Of a DNA stretch of 64,000 nucleotides, positions 1 through 12,284 are shown one piece after another (within the stretch, counting starts at the first letter, position 1; the number at the start of each line of letters is the position of its first letter). The stretch is from Piper betle. Its lineage: Eukaryota > Streptophyta > Magnoliopsida > Piperales > Piperaceae. The translations under genes were made by a program, and so were the position numbers. Location of the stretch: positions 22,343-86,342 of the forward strand of contig JAURVB010014190.1 of the NCBI GenBank assembly GCA_033002965.1. The letters run 5' to 3'. The notes below the pieces were generated by a model. That model did not search any database. It was not told the DNA's origin and saw nothing but the letters and a program-made list of their open reading frames with translations.

Positions 1-274
1 CCGCCGCCACCCAGTCGCGCCCCTCGGCCCCTGCCACCACCCCAGCCGCGCCCCTCGGCCTCCAGCCGCCACCCCGCTGCGCCGCGCCCGCCCGTCCCCC
101 GTCGCGCCGCCCCCTCGCCGTCCGCCGTGGCCGCGCATCCTTCGCGCCGCTCCGCCGTCACCCCTCGGCGTCGCCGCCCCCTTTTTGATCTTGGTTGTTG
201 GATGTTGATCCAACGGCCAAGATCAAACTCCAGCCCAGCCAAGATGGTTGTGCTGGAGTACAGGAACCTTTTTT

Positions 275-279
<5 letters not shown>
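1..279. repeat. GC-rich repeat fragment, probably LTR debris
   Basis: C-rich, CG-rich sequence with no credible gene, cut by the window edge. It ends with a short inverted repeat around GTTGGATGTTGATCCAAC (about 199-216) and runs straight into an AT microsatellite. The same arrangement (CG-rich block, GTTGGAT...ATCCAAC hairpin, AT repeat) occurs in mirror image at 50779-51330, inside a Ty3/gypsy LTR. That makes an LTR end the likely source. The element type is inferred from this similarity only. Confidence 0.4.

Positions 280-317
<38 letters not shown>
280..317. repeat. (AT)n microsatellite
   Basis: A pure AT dinucleotide run of about 37 bases, followed by an AATTAATTAATT stretch. It separates the GC-rich block from AT-rich sequence. 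Confidence 0.95.
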
Positions 318-321
<4 letters not shown>

Positions 322-1260
322 TTAATTAATTCTTCCCTCAAACTATGCTGACGTGGTGCTGCGTATAAAAATCTAAAAATAACAAAATTATTTTATTTAG
401 GATTTTATAAAATTTAAAATGTATGTTAAATATTATTTAATTAAATTAATTTTTAGAAAATAATATTATAAAGTATCAATTATTATTTTTAAAATATCAA
501 TATAGTAGTATTTATAAATTATTTCAAATAAGCTTTATTTATTATATTTTTTATTTTTAATTTTTCGATCGAATAAGGTTCAACTATTGGTTGAACCCAT
601 TGGCCTAGTTGAACCCATTGACTTTGGGTTAGTAGCGGCTAGAGTTCTTGGGTAGGCTGACATGGTATGTAAAGGTGGACTTTATCTCCCCGTGTTGTCA
701 GACGTGGAAGATTTTTGGATTAAGAGTTATGAGTGTGATTTTATTTCTAAAACTCTTTTTATCTTCTTATGTAGTAATTTTTTGTTAGGGTTCCATCACT
801 CATTCACGTTGAAAAACTCAATAGCGAGAGTTTTTGACTTTTTGTTATCAGAGTAATTGTTGGTATGGTTGGTGCTTCATATACTTATTTATGATTATAT
901 TTTTTATATATAGAAGTTTAATTGAGTGATTCCTTCAATTCTAAATATATTCTTTTATATAAAAGAGGATTCTGTTGATGTTAAATAAAACACCCTCCTA
1001 ATAGCTTTTTAATACATTTGGCTCGTAAAAGGAGAATTTTTGAAAAATCAATCAATTAGATTGAGGGAAAATATTTTCTTTGGGTTAATTCCACTAGAGC
1101 GTATATTTTCCAACACTTTTTCCTCTCAGTATGTCTCTTTCTTGTTAAGAGTCTCTCTATCTTCACTCGCATATAGATACAATTTTCCTCCTTGCATGCA
1201 TCGTAGTGCGTGTGTGCTCTTTTTAGTTTTAGGTTTGATTAATGAGTGATTAAATACTAA
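318..1260. other. No gene seen; AT-rich, possibly the start of an LTR
   Basis: No coding evidence. A pair of near-identical words (GTTGAACCCATTG) lies at about 590-623. The stretch may be the 5' portion of the AT-rich LTR that follows, but I could not find a clear TG start. Confidence 0.4.
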
Positions 1261-3604
1261 TTAATTCAAAATGAATTAAAATTTAGTTGAATAAAATCAA
1301 GTGATGATATTAGTAATGGTTGATCATATATTTATTATCTTATGAAAACATGTTTTATATTATATATAGATAACTAAATTATTTTTGTTATTATTATTGT
1401 TAATGTTATATGTGGTTGTCTTTTAAATTCATGATCATGTGGGTTAATTATTAATAAATAATTATTCATATAATATTAAATAATTATATTGTGTTTTCAT
1501 TTGGGATATATATTAATTATATTAGATAATGTTAATAAATATTAGAGTTAATCAATTATATTAGATAATGTTAATAAATATTAGAGTTAATCATGATTTA
1601 TGTGCCGTTGTTGATGGTTATACTTAATTAATTAATGAATGACATTTTAATCTATTCATTAACTAATTATAATTAATTAAAGTGATAAGGGTGACGTCTT
1701 TATATCTTAGTAATTTAATATGTGTATATGACCATGGGTTATTATTCATTAATCGAATCACAATTATAATTAGTCGTTTTTAGGTTAGTTAAAATGTTGT
1801 AAATTCATATATATGAGTATATTATTACTGTTGCATGAATATTTTATCAATTAAAATGAGATTAGTATTAAATTATTGTTTAGTGTTTATAATCATTTAT
1901 ATTTATGGTATCACTGCTGAAATATAAAGATAAGAACTTTATGTGGTTGTATTAGTAAATTAAGGTATAGATTATTAGAATATAATAATACAATAATCTC
2001 AAGCGTTGATTTGTAATAGCCTGCTGAGAATAAATAAAATTCAAACTTTTACTGAGTTAAGTGATATAAAATAATCTTACGAGTGATATCCTTTAAAATT
2101 TATTTTAAGTTATATTAAATAATTAGATACAACAATCTAACTAATCTTAGGATAATTAATTAGAGTTAGTGAAAAGTTAATAAATATTCAAGCTTTTATT
2201 AACGAAATAAGTAACTTTTATTTCTTAATAAGAATTAATGTGTGATATTAATTAAAAGTCTAAATGATAACCTAAATTTCTAGGATGATAATCTTAATAT
2301 GTTTTCTTTGGTTAAATAATTAACACATCTAGGAATATACACTAATATTAGTAATTAAATACACGTTAGTAAATTAATAATCATTTTATCGTTGGTTAAC
2401 GGTGAATTGTGATTTTAATAATTAATTTAAAAGGTAAGGTATGAGTTAATTGATTGTGACACATGTATAATTAATTATCTCATCAGACTTATTGTAAATA
2501 TTATAAATTTAAAGTTTAATATTTTGTGTGTTTCATGTTTATTTTATCGAGTTTTAATATAATAAAGTTATTTCATTGTATGCATTTTTGCTCTTATAAA
2601 ATTATAACTATGTATAATCTTATTGTTTCATTTAGATTCGGATCATGTGTCGTAGTTGAGGGTGTCTCATCAGAATTTTAGGTCTGCATAATTATTTAAA
2701 ATATTATATATTTATATTTGGCAGCTTTGGTTGGTCTAAGCTCACATTTGACCACCATGCGCCGAGCACAAACGTGGTCAAAGAATAGAAAAATGTTATA
2801 TATTCCTATTTTACAGCATTGGTCGGCCTACGCCTATACTCGACCACAGTGTGCCGAGCACAATCGGGGTTAAAGAATTGACTCAATCTGACATGGGGCT
2901 GCACCCTTAAAATTCTTGAAAAATTAAATATTTGCTCTCGTGTCAAAAAGGGTGACAGGGCATACTGGCGTAAAACGACTCATTATGTACTTGTAATACT
3001 GAGAAGGTGAGTCAATGATAAATATCAGTAACTATAAACCGTGGGTCACGTAAGCATGTGTGCGCATACATGAGATTATAACTAGATGCGGTGGCCACCC
3101 TCGTAGCATAATTGGAGTTTAGCATATGCTCATAATCACTAAAAGACTCAATTAATGATATTATGGAATATATTAACTTGTTTCTTATAATTATATGGCT
3201 TAGTATTTTTATCACTAACGCGAAATTGCTTCCGCAAGTTTGAGCATGGATGGATGGGTTAAAGTCTACACAACTAGAGGACTCTGCTAGTACACTATTG
3301 ATTTTTCTTACTTTACTTGTTATTATATTTTTGGTATATTTGTATTACACTTAGATTTCGATTTGTTTCGTGAGTCTTAGTTGATTCCAAGTATTTATTA
3401 TCTTATATTTTATTTCATTGTATGACTTAGAATTTAAATTTTAACTAATTTTTTGTGTATGAATTTAATTTACATTTTTTAACCAAAATTTTATGTTATG
3501 GATTTATTTATGATATTGATAAATTAATTAAAATTTTAATTTACAATGCACTTAATTTTATATTATAGCACTTGACTTGTGACTCGGAACGGGCGGGCAT
3601 TACA
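1260..3604 (+). mobile_element. AT-rich LTR (solo or truncated), plus orientation
   Basis: The right end reads GGGCGGGCATTACA at 3591-3604, a typical Ty3/gypsy LTR terminus ending in CA. No primer binding site follows, so this is a solo or truncated LTR. Blocks around 2410-2490 and 2640-2680 match, in reverse complement, sequence at 58790-59030, for example the TAATTAATTATCTCATC block and the region with CATGTGTCGTAGTTG. It therefore belongs to the same family as the inverted LTR at 58780-60708. The left boundary is approximate and no target duplication was found. Confidence 0.6.
1515..1592. repeat. Perfect 39-bp tandem duplication
   Basis: Two identical 39-bp copies (1515-1553 and 1554-1592), each starting AATTATATTAGATAATG. 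The identity points to a recent slippage or duplication inside the old AT-rich LTR. Confidence 0.95.
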
Positions 3605-5220
3605 CTCCACGTTCCTTTTGTTTATACATTTGTGTTGCTCCTGGACGTCCAAAACCCACTCATGCAAAATTTTTGTGTGGGATAAAAATCTCCTATATAT
3701 TAATCCCTCATAAAAAAGGAAACTATCCTAAATTTGCTAGCATAGTTAAGTTGAGACTCATAATTACTTGTTTACAACTATGAAGAGATTAACTAAATAT
3801 TATATAATGTGACTTGTAATTTAAAATGAGAATTTTCTTTTTATTGTAGGAAAGCCTTTAAAAGAAAATAGTAAAAAATTATCTCATCACCTAATTTAAT
3901 TTTTTACAAGAACGAGAAAATCAACAAAATTTAGGATGGTGTTAAGGGTTAAAGTATCAGTCACCCAATGTAAAAAACTTCAAAAGAAACTTCATGCATG
4001 ATCGGTCTTTACTCGAAGTGGTGCCTCCTTTTCAATATATTACAAATGACTCGAAGTACAACAAGAACTACACTTTATATAATTATATAAATAACATATC
4101 ATTAAAATATTAAAATATTAAAATATTTGTGGAACAGATCTAGGCTTAACGAGAGACCACAAAATCTTCAAAAAAACAAACAAACAAATTTTGAACTATA
4201 GAAAGAACAACACTACAATAAGCAACCACTACAAATTGATCAAATTGCTAGACTTAATCAAAAGATCAACTTTGCTTAAAAAGGGTTTAGGAATCCACTT
4301 AATGAGGTGGGTGTCACCTTTTTCTGCTGGACTCAGACGGTAACCACGCTCATGCCACAAGGGAACCACATCTTGGTGTTAGAATGCGCCGAGTATGGAA
4401 TAGCCAGCCTCGTGGATGTCGTTTTTAATGAATGCAGGCAGAAAACATGAGGAATTAAATCACCTCCAGCTTACTACTGCACAACATTTGACAGATTTTT
4501 CTAGACTGCCCAAATCTCTATCCTATATTATGCCCATCACCATTCACCACTACCGCTCCCCAATCCCTCAATATTCTCATCTCAATCTAATGTTAACCAA
4601 TTAATCACAACATTTGACGTATTCATTAGTGTTTAATCGACTATATATGATCAAAATTAATGGTTCGAATCATAATGCCAACCGGCAATAATTTAGGATT
4701 TTGTTGATAAGCTTGAACGTATTTTTCCTTGCCTACCTTTATTAATGTCTAGTGACATCTTCCTAAATTATGATAGCAATTGCAAATTTGTTTCTTTGTT
4801 GTGACCAAAAAAATAGTGATTTTGCTCTCTGTAAAACTGTGTGAAGTTATGTACATATAAGGTCGCCCTCTCCGATCATTAGCAATGCCTGGAATGGCTG
4901 TGCTCGACGAATGCCCTTAGTGGAGTCAGGGTTAAAATACTAGGTATTTGCCAATCAAGGGCAATCACATGATAAATGCATTATATATTCTGTGACAAAT
5001 TGGATGCCACGGGTTGGGCATGAATATGAATTTGTCACGGGATTGTCACAGCCGATACCGGTGACAAAAATATTTATAAATACCTTTGTGTCCCTTCCAT
5101 AATCACTCCTTGGTTTGGTGTTTCTAATCTTTCCCTTCACAAAAATATTTCTATTTAGAACGTGTAACTCCCCATCAACCTCCGACTTATTATTTTCCTA
5201 TTAGGTGGACTACCTCAATC
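3605..5220. other. Intergenic, no gene seen
   Basis: AT-rich spacer upstream of the XTH locus. No ORF resembles a known family and no clear transposon ends were found. Confidence 0.6.
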
Positions 5221-5226
5221 TGCTTG

Positions 5227-5234
5227 TTTATATC
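5227..5234 (+). promoter_or_regulatory. Possible TATA box of the XTH locus
   Basis: TTTATATC lies about 100 bases upstream of the XTH start codon at 5335, with a pyrimidine-rich leader in between. The position suits a plant TATA box, but there is no transcript evidence. Confidence 0.35.
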
Positions 5235-5334
5235 AACTGTACTGCCACTATCCTTTCTCCCACTCCCCTGCCTACCTCTCTGCATTTAAGCAGCAGACAA
5301 TCATTCTACTCCTCCCTCCCCTCTCCTACCTATC

Positions 5335-7831
5335 ATGGCTCTCCTCTCCCTCCTTCTCTTGATCCTCATTCCTTCAATCAAAGCTGCATATCCTCCTTCT
5401 CCTGGCTTCTATCCCAGCTCCAGGTTTAGGACAATGAGCTTCTACCAAGGCTTCCACAACCTTTGGGGGCCCCAACATCAAATTGTTTCACAAAATCAAT
5501 TGAAAATTTGGCTAGACCAGTTCACAGGTATATGTTAATTCCTTCACACTTACTACTCTTTTCACAACTCCATTGAAGCTCATATTCATGCATATTCATT
5601 AAGTCTTAGAAATCTGCCATTTTGATCATCTTTGATGCTGATCAGGAGGAAGTGGGTTCAAGTCGGTTAAACCGTTCTGATCGGGCTACTTCGGGGCATC
5701 AATTAAGCTCCAACCTGGTTACACTGCAGGAGTGATTACATCCTTCTATGTGAGAGCATTGGCTTGGATATGTTGACGCTGCTTTAAAGTAAACTGGTCA
5801 TGCTTTTATTTTTTATTTTTGGGTTGTTGAGACATATAGAGCCACCATTGTTTTGCAGCTCTCAAACAGTGAGGCCCATCCAGGGTACCATGATGAAGTG
5901 GACATTGAGTTCCTGGGCACAACCTTGGCAAGCCTTACACTCTACAGACTAATGTGTATGTAAGAGGGAGTGGTGATGGGAGGGTCATAGGGAGGGAGAT
6001 GAAGTTCCACCTCTGGTTTGATCCCACTGCAAACTTCCACAAGTATGCTATCTTTTGGAGTGCAAAGGAGATCATGTAAGTATCTGCTTGGCATCTCTCT
6101 TAACTCTTTCTTCTTGTCTGTGTATGAGATATTTTCAATAGAATATCACTCCCACTGTCTCATATACTGGTCCTCAAAAGTAAAAGAAAAAAATGACTTT
6201 ATGATATAAATTGAGGAAATTTATGATCATGACATGCATTCATGGTTTATTTTTTCTCAGACCAGTAGCAGTAAGAACACTGTTTACTGTTTAAGCTCCT
6301 TTTCTTTCACCCTACTCTAGTGAGTCATGATATTTGACATACATTAGATGTGGGTATTTTCTGATGGAGGGCTAGGATCATCTGTCTGATATATCATGGT
6401 ATTGGGCACAAATGGCTAATGGATTATCATGAGATTTGCAAGGAGGAGACACCATGGCGTTTTGGAAAAGAGGCCTCCTCTTCAATAATGGGAAGAGGAA
6501 GCCAAGAGGATTCTTCTCATGTTGAACAGTTGCAATGCCGCGTTCCCCTGTCTTTGGGCCATATAGAATCCAACATATTTTAAGAATTCTTGAGATGGGT
6601 AGCCACCATGTTGGTGAAAAACAGTTCTACCTATTATATTTTCTTTAAAAAAAATGACTAATCAAACTTTTAAGTGACTGACTGATACAAATGGCATCTT
6701 ATCCTCTGTTTGGAGATTTATGTCACAAAAGACATCTAATAACAATCTTTGTCATCTTGTTTTATGCATGAAAATGTCATTAGATTTTGTAAATAATAAT
6801 TCTAAGTACTTGGTGCTAAAATAAATCATGCTACCAACCTCAAGTAAGTGTGAATAATTGATAATGATGTAACCCTGACTTTCAACCATTGTTTGATTTT
6901 CTAATTTTTCATGAAGGAAATTTTTACATAGCAAAAAAAAGAAAAATTACAATAAAAAGATATCACGTAAAATTTTATGACTTCGCCCCAAAATTTATTC
7001 TTATTCGGTTGGATTTATCTGTACATCAATGTACTAATATATTATTATGGTCACGAGCAAAATAGGAAAAGAAACAATTGTTTAGTTCTATTTGATTTTT
7101 CTTTAATTGTGAATAATATTAATAATTATCCTACATAATTTTATAGATTATCTATTACTATGAAAAGTAAAGTAAGTTCACGTAGGAGAGTGACCGAGAA
7201 GAAAAGCAAGTGGGCTCTTTACATATGCCTTTTCTTACACACCCAAGGGTCAAGAGGGGTAAGCTTAAGATGAAACTAGCTACCCTCATTGTGGCAGGGT
7301 GCCCATTTATTGACATTGATCAACACTGATATTCTTCTCCAATTGGTACTGAATGAGAACAGATCCAAATAACTCCCTCTTGTCTCTCTCTCATAGCTAC
7401 CTGCCCTAACTTACAAAACTATTTTGTTTGCTCATCAAACACTATTTTCCTTGGGGTATGTACAGATTCTTTGTGGATGATGTGCCCATAAGAAGGTATC
7501 CAAGGAAGAGTGATGCAACCTTCCCCTTGAGACCAATGTGGCTCTATGGCTCCATATGGGATGCCTCCTCTTGGGCCACTGAGGATGGCAAGTACAAGGC
7601 TGACTACAGGTACCAGCCATTTGTCGCGCAGTACACGAATTTCGTCGCATTTGGCTGCACCGCCTACGCCCCCTCTACTGCCGGCCAGCCTCCGCCTCGC
7701 CCTCCGCCGGCGGGGGCCTTTCATACCAGCAAATGCAGGCAATGAGGTGGGCACAGAGGTACTACATGGTGTACAACTACTGCAGTGACCCCAAGAGGGA
7801 CCATTCCCAGACTCCAGAGTGTTGGGGGTGA
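5335..7831 (+). pseudogene. XTH31/32-type xyloglucan endotransglucosylase/hydrolase, disabled
   Basis: XTH enzymes (GH16) cut and rejoin xyloglucan in the cell wall. Four exons can be drawn: 5335-5527, about 5646-5749, 5859-6075 and 7466-7831. Exon 1 encodes a hydrophobic signal peptide (MALLSLLLLILIPSIKA) followed by the PSPGFYPSS start typical of the XTH31/32 group. Exon 3 keeps the catalytic motif DEVDIEF, and exon 4 has FFVDDVPIR, the YGSIWDAS block and a C-terminal Cys region ending at TGA 7829-7831. Three lesions break it. An in-frame TGA at 5678-5680 stands where the family has Arg before SGYF. One base is missing near 5924, just after the catalytic motif. One base is missing in the G run at 7712-7716, which shifts the last 30 or so codons. 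Everything else is well conserved, so the loss is recent, unless some indels are assembly errors; the homopolymer one is the most suspect. Confidence 0.85.
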
Positions 7832-8682
7832 AGAGGATTTGGGTTGATATTGAGTTTATGTTACAAGTAATTTGATGCTTGAGTCTTTGTGTGGAATGTT
7901 AAGGGGTCCCTCCAATTGGCCAACAACATCTCCCAATGGTGAGACGAGGGCATCTAAAGTGATGTTCTTTGTTTTTATTTTCGTTGTGAAGCTGTTGTTG
8001 GTGTACAGATATAGAATGGTTCTATTGTCTATTAATATTTGGCTTGTATTATTATTTGAGTGTTGAAGAGAATGAGAGGAATATGATAGACAGATATTTC
8101 CTCAACAAGTTGAAGTATAAAAGAGGAAGTCTTCATATTGGTGGTTGTGTATGTCACTTGTAATTGTAATTGGCAAAAAAATTGCTGGTCAATCAGTATT
8201 TTTTGCTAAAGATGCATTTTGTCCTTCCTCTCTCGTTTCGTTCACTACTTTATATTTATAACACAGTGGATAAATTTTCTCGGGTCATCTCTTGAAAATC
8301 ATTTATATTTCACAAATTAAACCACAGGATTGTCCGAATTATCAATTCGTCATATTGTCAAGACGACAGCCCGGTGTCTTATGTCAACCATTAAACTGAA
8401 TAAGTTGTAATTACTAAGTAAACAAAAACACGCTTTGGGCAGTGACCATTCACTGAATGGTTAATGTAACCTCTGACTAACGAGTGAGTTAATCAATAAT
8501 AATGTTTAACTAATCTAATAGTTAGTTTTTTTTCGGACCATTTAATAGTTCGTTGAAAATTGCAATAGAATAGAAGAAGAAATGGTAATTTGTGATTGCT
8601 TTGAAAATTTTCCACTCGATAATAAATCAAACTCTCGCATGAAAATATTCATATATATCGTCACGGTTAAATGTTTTATCGG
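7832..8682. other. XTH 3' flank, no gene seen
   Basis: Likely 3' untranslated and intergenic sequence. No separate coding or repeat structure was recognised. Confidence 0.5.
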
Positions 8683-8954
8683 TCTCTAAGTAGAGTTGAT
8701 ATTTGAGCAAGCTATCTCGTGAGCATTTGGAGTTTGGTTCGGCTCGACTTGACTCGAAATTTAATATTTAAATGCTCAAGGTCAAATCCGAATCCTACGA
8801 ACCGAGCTTGAGCAAAGCCGTGTTCGGCTCGGCTCTACTCGGTTATAACTCGAACTCGACTCGAACTTGACTCGATAATATAATATAATAATATACATAA
8901 TATCATTTGCATACTCAAAATATATACATTGCCATCAAGTTCGAGTCAAAATAT

Positions 8955-9150
8955 ATACATCGACTCATAGCTCTAGCCACTGCCTCCGCCATCACTGTGG
9001 CCGACCAAAGCCTTCATCTCCGACTACCTTCCCCGATCCATCGCTGTCCTCCTCTGCCCGGACTGCAACCTGAGTTCTCCGGTGTTCCCGAAGTGCAATC
9101 TTCCTCCCAGTCCCCCGACCACCTTCTTCCTCCACCACCGCCACTTTGAC
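8955..9150 (+). other. GC-rich gene-like segment inside the hAT element
   Basis: About 190 bases of balanced, codon-like sequence (Ser/Pro/Leu-rich in all plus frames) sit inside otherwise very AT-rich hAT DNA. I do not recognise the product. It could be a captured fragment of a host exon (a Pack-type event) or simple C-rich filler. There is no start or splice evidence. Confidence 0.3.
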
Positions 9151-9837
9151 GATCACGCAAAGGTTTTTATTTTATTGTACATAAAAAACATCACTTAGTC
9201 GTTTAAAATAATTATATTCATCATTTACACCTACATTTTAGCTTCATTTCCTTATAAAAAATATTGCTTAATTTTTTTCAAATTAGCACTATTAGGCAAA
9301 TTAATACTGTTAAGTGATAACACAGTAAACTTGCAATCGCTTAATTTATGATATAGAAGTGTTGCATCAAAATAAAATTAATTGCTATTAATTTCATTAA
9401 AATTAATTAATATATACAATAAATGAATGTATTAAAATAAATTATAAGATAATTTTTAAAAATATTATCATTTTATTTAATTTTCGATCATGGTTTTTTT
9501 ATAACATGTAAAATGAAATATTATTTATTATTTTTTTACATCATAGTCTTCTTAAACTGTAATATAGACGAAGGTTATAAAATATAGACTTTTGATAGTT
9601 TTTTTCAATTTTGGGTTTACAATTCTAAGTATTTTATTTTTTTGGAAACGTTTACTATTAAATGGTGTCTTAGGTATTTTATAAAAAAATTAAAATATAT
9701 TTGTAACTTGAAACGACTTTTTATTATTGAGATAGCTTATATAAATATTTTGATAGACTATTTTTGTTAATTTTAATCTCTATAGTTGGATATATTTCTC
9801 CTAAATGAGTTACTATCGACCTTATGGTAAAATTACT

Positions 9838-10010
9838 TTTGAGCTCCCAAAAGAGGTGTTTTTGAGCTCCTAAACAAGTTTCTCGAGCTCCCAAACGAGA
9901 TATTTTCGAGCTCCCAAACAAGTTATTTTTGTGCTCCCAAATAAATTGTTTTCGAGCTCCCAAACAAGCTGTTTTTTGAGCTCCCAAATGGGTGAGTTTT
10001 GAGCTCCTTA
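9838..10010. repeat. GAGCTCCCAAACAAG minisatellite
   Basis: Six to seven imperfect repeats with a unit of about 24-27 bases containing GAGCTCCCAAACAAG, lying inside the hAT element. Read on the minus strand it gives a repeated LGAQK/LGARK peptide, which reflects the repeat and not a real protein. Confidence 0.85.
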
Positions 10011-10207
10011 AAATTAAACAAGTTAAATATATTGGGGCTCGAATTGAGCTTGAACAACATAAAAAATATTCGAGTCGATCTCGGAAATATATGTACAAAA
10101 CTCATTCGATTTCGAGTCGAGCTCAAACAAGCTTTGAGTTACTCGAGTCGAGTTCGAACATAAGTCAAGCTCGGCTCGCTCGCTTGTTTAGCAGCCCTAT
10201 CTCTAAG

Positions 10208-11934
10208 CACATAATCCATATGACCCTCCTATTACCTTTTCTTCAAGCTTAGATTATGATTTATGAGAGAATAATATCTAAGTCGTGTAGTTTTTGCAAA
10301 TATAATCTCTTAAAATAATTGTTTGCTTTATACACACAAAAGAATAACTCCTCTCAAGTTAACATCGACAATGTTGGAGCAAGCCCAAAAGGCGCAAGGT
10401 TATATGTGTGTGTCATAGAGGAGGCCCAACGAAAAAGTTCAAACGCAAAAGGTTTAATAAATATGAAACTTGCTTTGAAAAAATAAAATCTGAAACTCTA
10501 ACCCAGCATATTCGGTTTCTATTATTTCTTGTTTTCCCTTCGTTTTCTTAAAGATAATCCCCTTCACTCTCCTAACACACACACACACATATGAACCTCG
10601 CCCAAACTATTCCTAGGAGGTATTGAGAATCCCCTTCCTCACACCCAACTCATAAATCTTATAGTCATTGCACCACGAGTTAAGAACTAAGTTTCTATTA
10701 CGTTTACTTGTAGCAGTAATCTTTGTTTTTTTTTATATATACTTCATATACAAATACAATTAGCTAATAATATTTTACAGTTTTGATTATTTTTTTCTTT
10801 TTTCTTTTTTTTTCTGAAGCACCATTTTATTTTTTTTCTTGGTTTTATGCAAAAGAAAATTATTTGACACATTTTCTATCCTTCTTCACATAGGTCTATA
10901 GAGTGTAACAAAAATCGATGTTAGTAAAAAAATTATACCATGAATCATCACTTTAAATATCGTACCTATACAAGATAAATTTTAATTTTATATAAAACTC
11001 TTATTAAATAATGATAAAGATTGTAATAATTTAGACATAGACTTTTATTGAATTTAAACGTATATCTTATTTAAATAAAAAGATAAATTATAATAATTTG
11101 ATTTATTTTTTATTTTTTTATATTTTTTTCAAGGCGGTTAGACCTACTTTTGTTAATTAGAAGCTAGAAATTTAAATTAGCAATGTTCGAACACATGACC
11201 TTCTATAATGGATGATATTTTTAATTTATTTTATTAAAGAAATTAAGGTTAGTTGGGTTTGAAAATGTGACCCTTTTCTTTTTGGGAGATAATTTTATTG
11301 TATTTTGATTGATTAAATTTCCTAATTTTAATCAGAGGTTAGTATTAAATTCCCTTTTTATTATTAATAAGCCAAAAACCAACATGATGGGCGGGGTATA
11401 TTTGAAAGTTATTAATAATATATATTAAGAATCTATAAAATTAATTTCAAAATTAATACAATATTATATTAAATAAAATTAATGAATATTTATCTAATTT
11501 TGACAAAAAAATAGTTGTATACACATATTAAAAGTAATTTTAATTTTAATATGCAAAAATTTTAATAACTAAATATATTTTATTTTTTAAAGATTTTTAC
11601 TTTGAATAAAATTATATTAAGTTTTTTTAAAAATAAATAACAACATGTAAATAAATAAATATGTAAAATCTGTAAAAATTTAAATCAAGTATATATTAAT
11701 AAGTAAAAAACTTTAATTGGGAAGTAAAATTATAAATATAATAAAATTTATTAATGCTTTTAAAATTCATAATTTAGGTAGGATCATAATTCTTCTCTTT
11801 CATAGTAATAAATAATAATAATAATAATTTCAATTAAATAAATATTAAGAGTGATATAAAATTAATGTATATGATTGATAAGATTAGAAGTACAACTTGG
11901 CCTCCACAACTTCGGGAGCGGAGAATGGGCGGCG
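10208..11934. other. Intergenic, no gene seen
   Basis: AT-rich spacer with poly-T and AAT runs (for example the AATAATAAT stretch near 11810-11826). No gene or element ends were recognised. Confidence 0.55.
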
Positions 11935-12284
11935 GTGGAGGACCTCGGCGACCTCGTCCTCCGTGGCGTCATTTCGCGATTGGGGAATGAACTCAATTGC
12001 TTGTACATTGTGACAAAAGATCGATTCTTTTCCATTTTTTTGGTCTTGAATTTGATACAGAACTTGCGAATTTGGGTGGATGTGGATTGACTGATGTGGT
12101 TGCCGACATGCGCCACATTTAGCTAGGTGGAATGCTATTCTTGACACCAGTCCCCGCTTCATCAAGGTGTGGAAGATTAACTTATTGTAGCAATTTCTGT
12201 GTGAATAATGGACGGTAGCAATAAGGAATGGGATGAAGATGTATCATTTAAGGATTGATGTTGTCTACAATCGAGGAAGGTAGG

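Larger units (their letters stand above)
8691..10199. mobile_element. Non-autonomous hAT element with perfect 8-bp target duplication
   Basis: TCTCTAAG occurs at 8683-8690 and again at 10200-10207, a perfect 8-bp target site duplication. The ends between them, TAGAGTTGATA on the left and TAGGGCTGCTA (reverse complement of the right end), match at 8 of 11 positions. An 8-bp duplication with TAGGG-like ends is the hAT signature. Both subterminal regions are packed with GAGCTCG/CGAGTCGAG words, as in many plant hAT elements. No transposase ORF is present, so any movement would need a source in trans. The element also holds a minisatellite and a GC-rich insert, listed separately. Confidence 0.85.

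Noticed and set aside
7419..7754. 111-residue minus-strand ORF
   Set aside because: It is the antisense shadow of XTH exon 4.
9838..10010. Regularly spaced repeat resembling a CRISPR array
   Set aside because: The units are contiguous and imperfect without unique spacers, in a plant transposon; it is a minisatellite.
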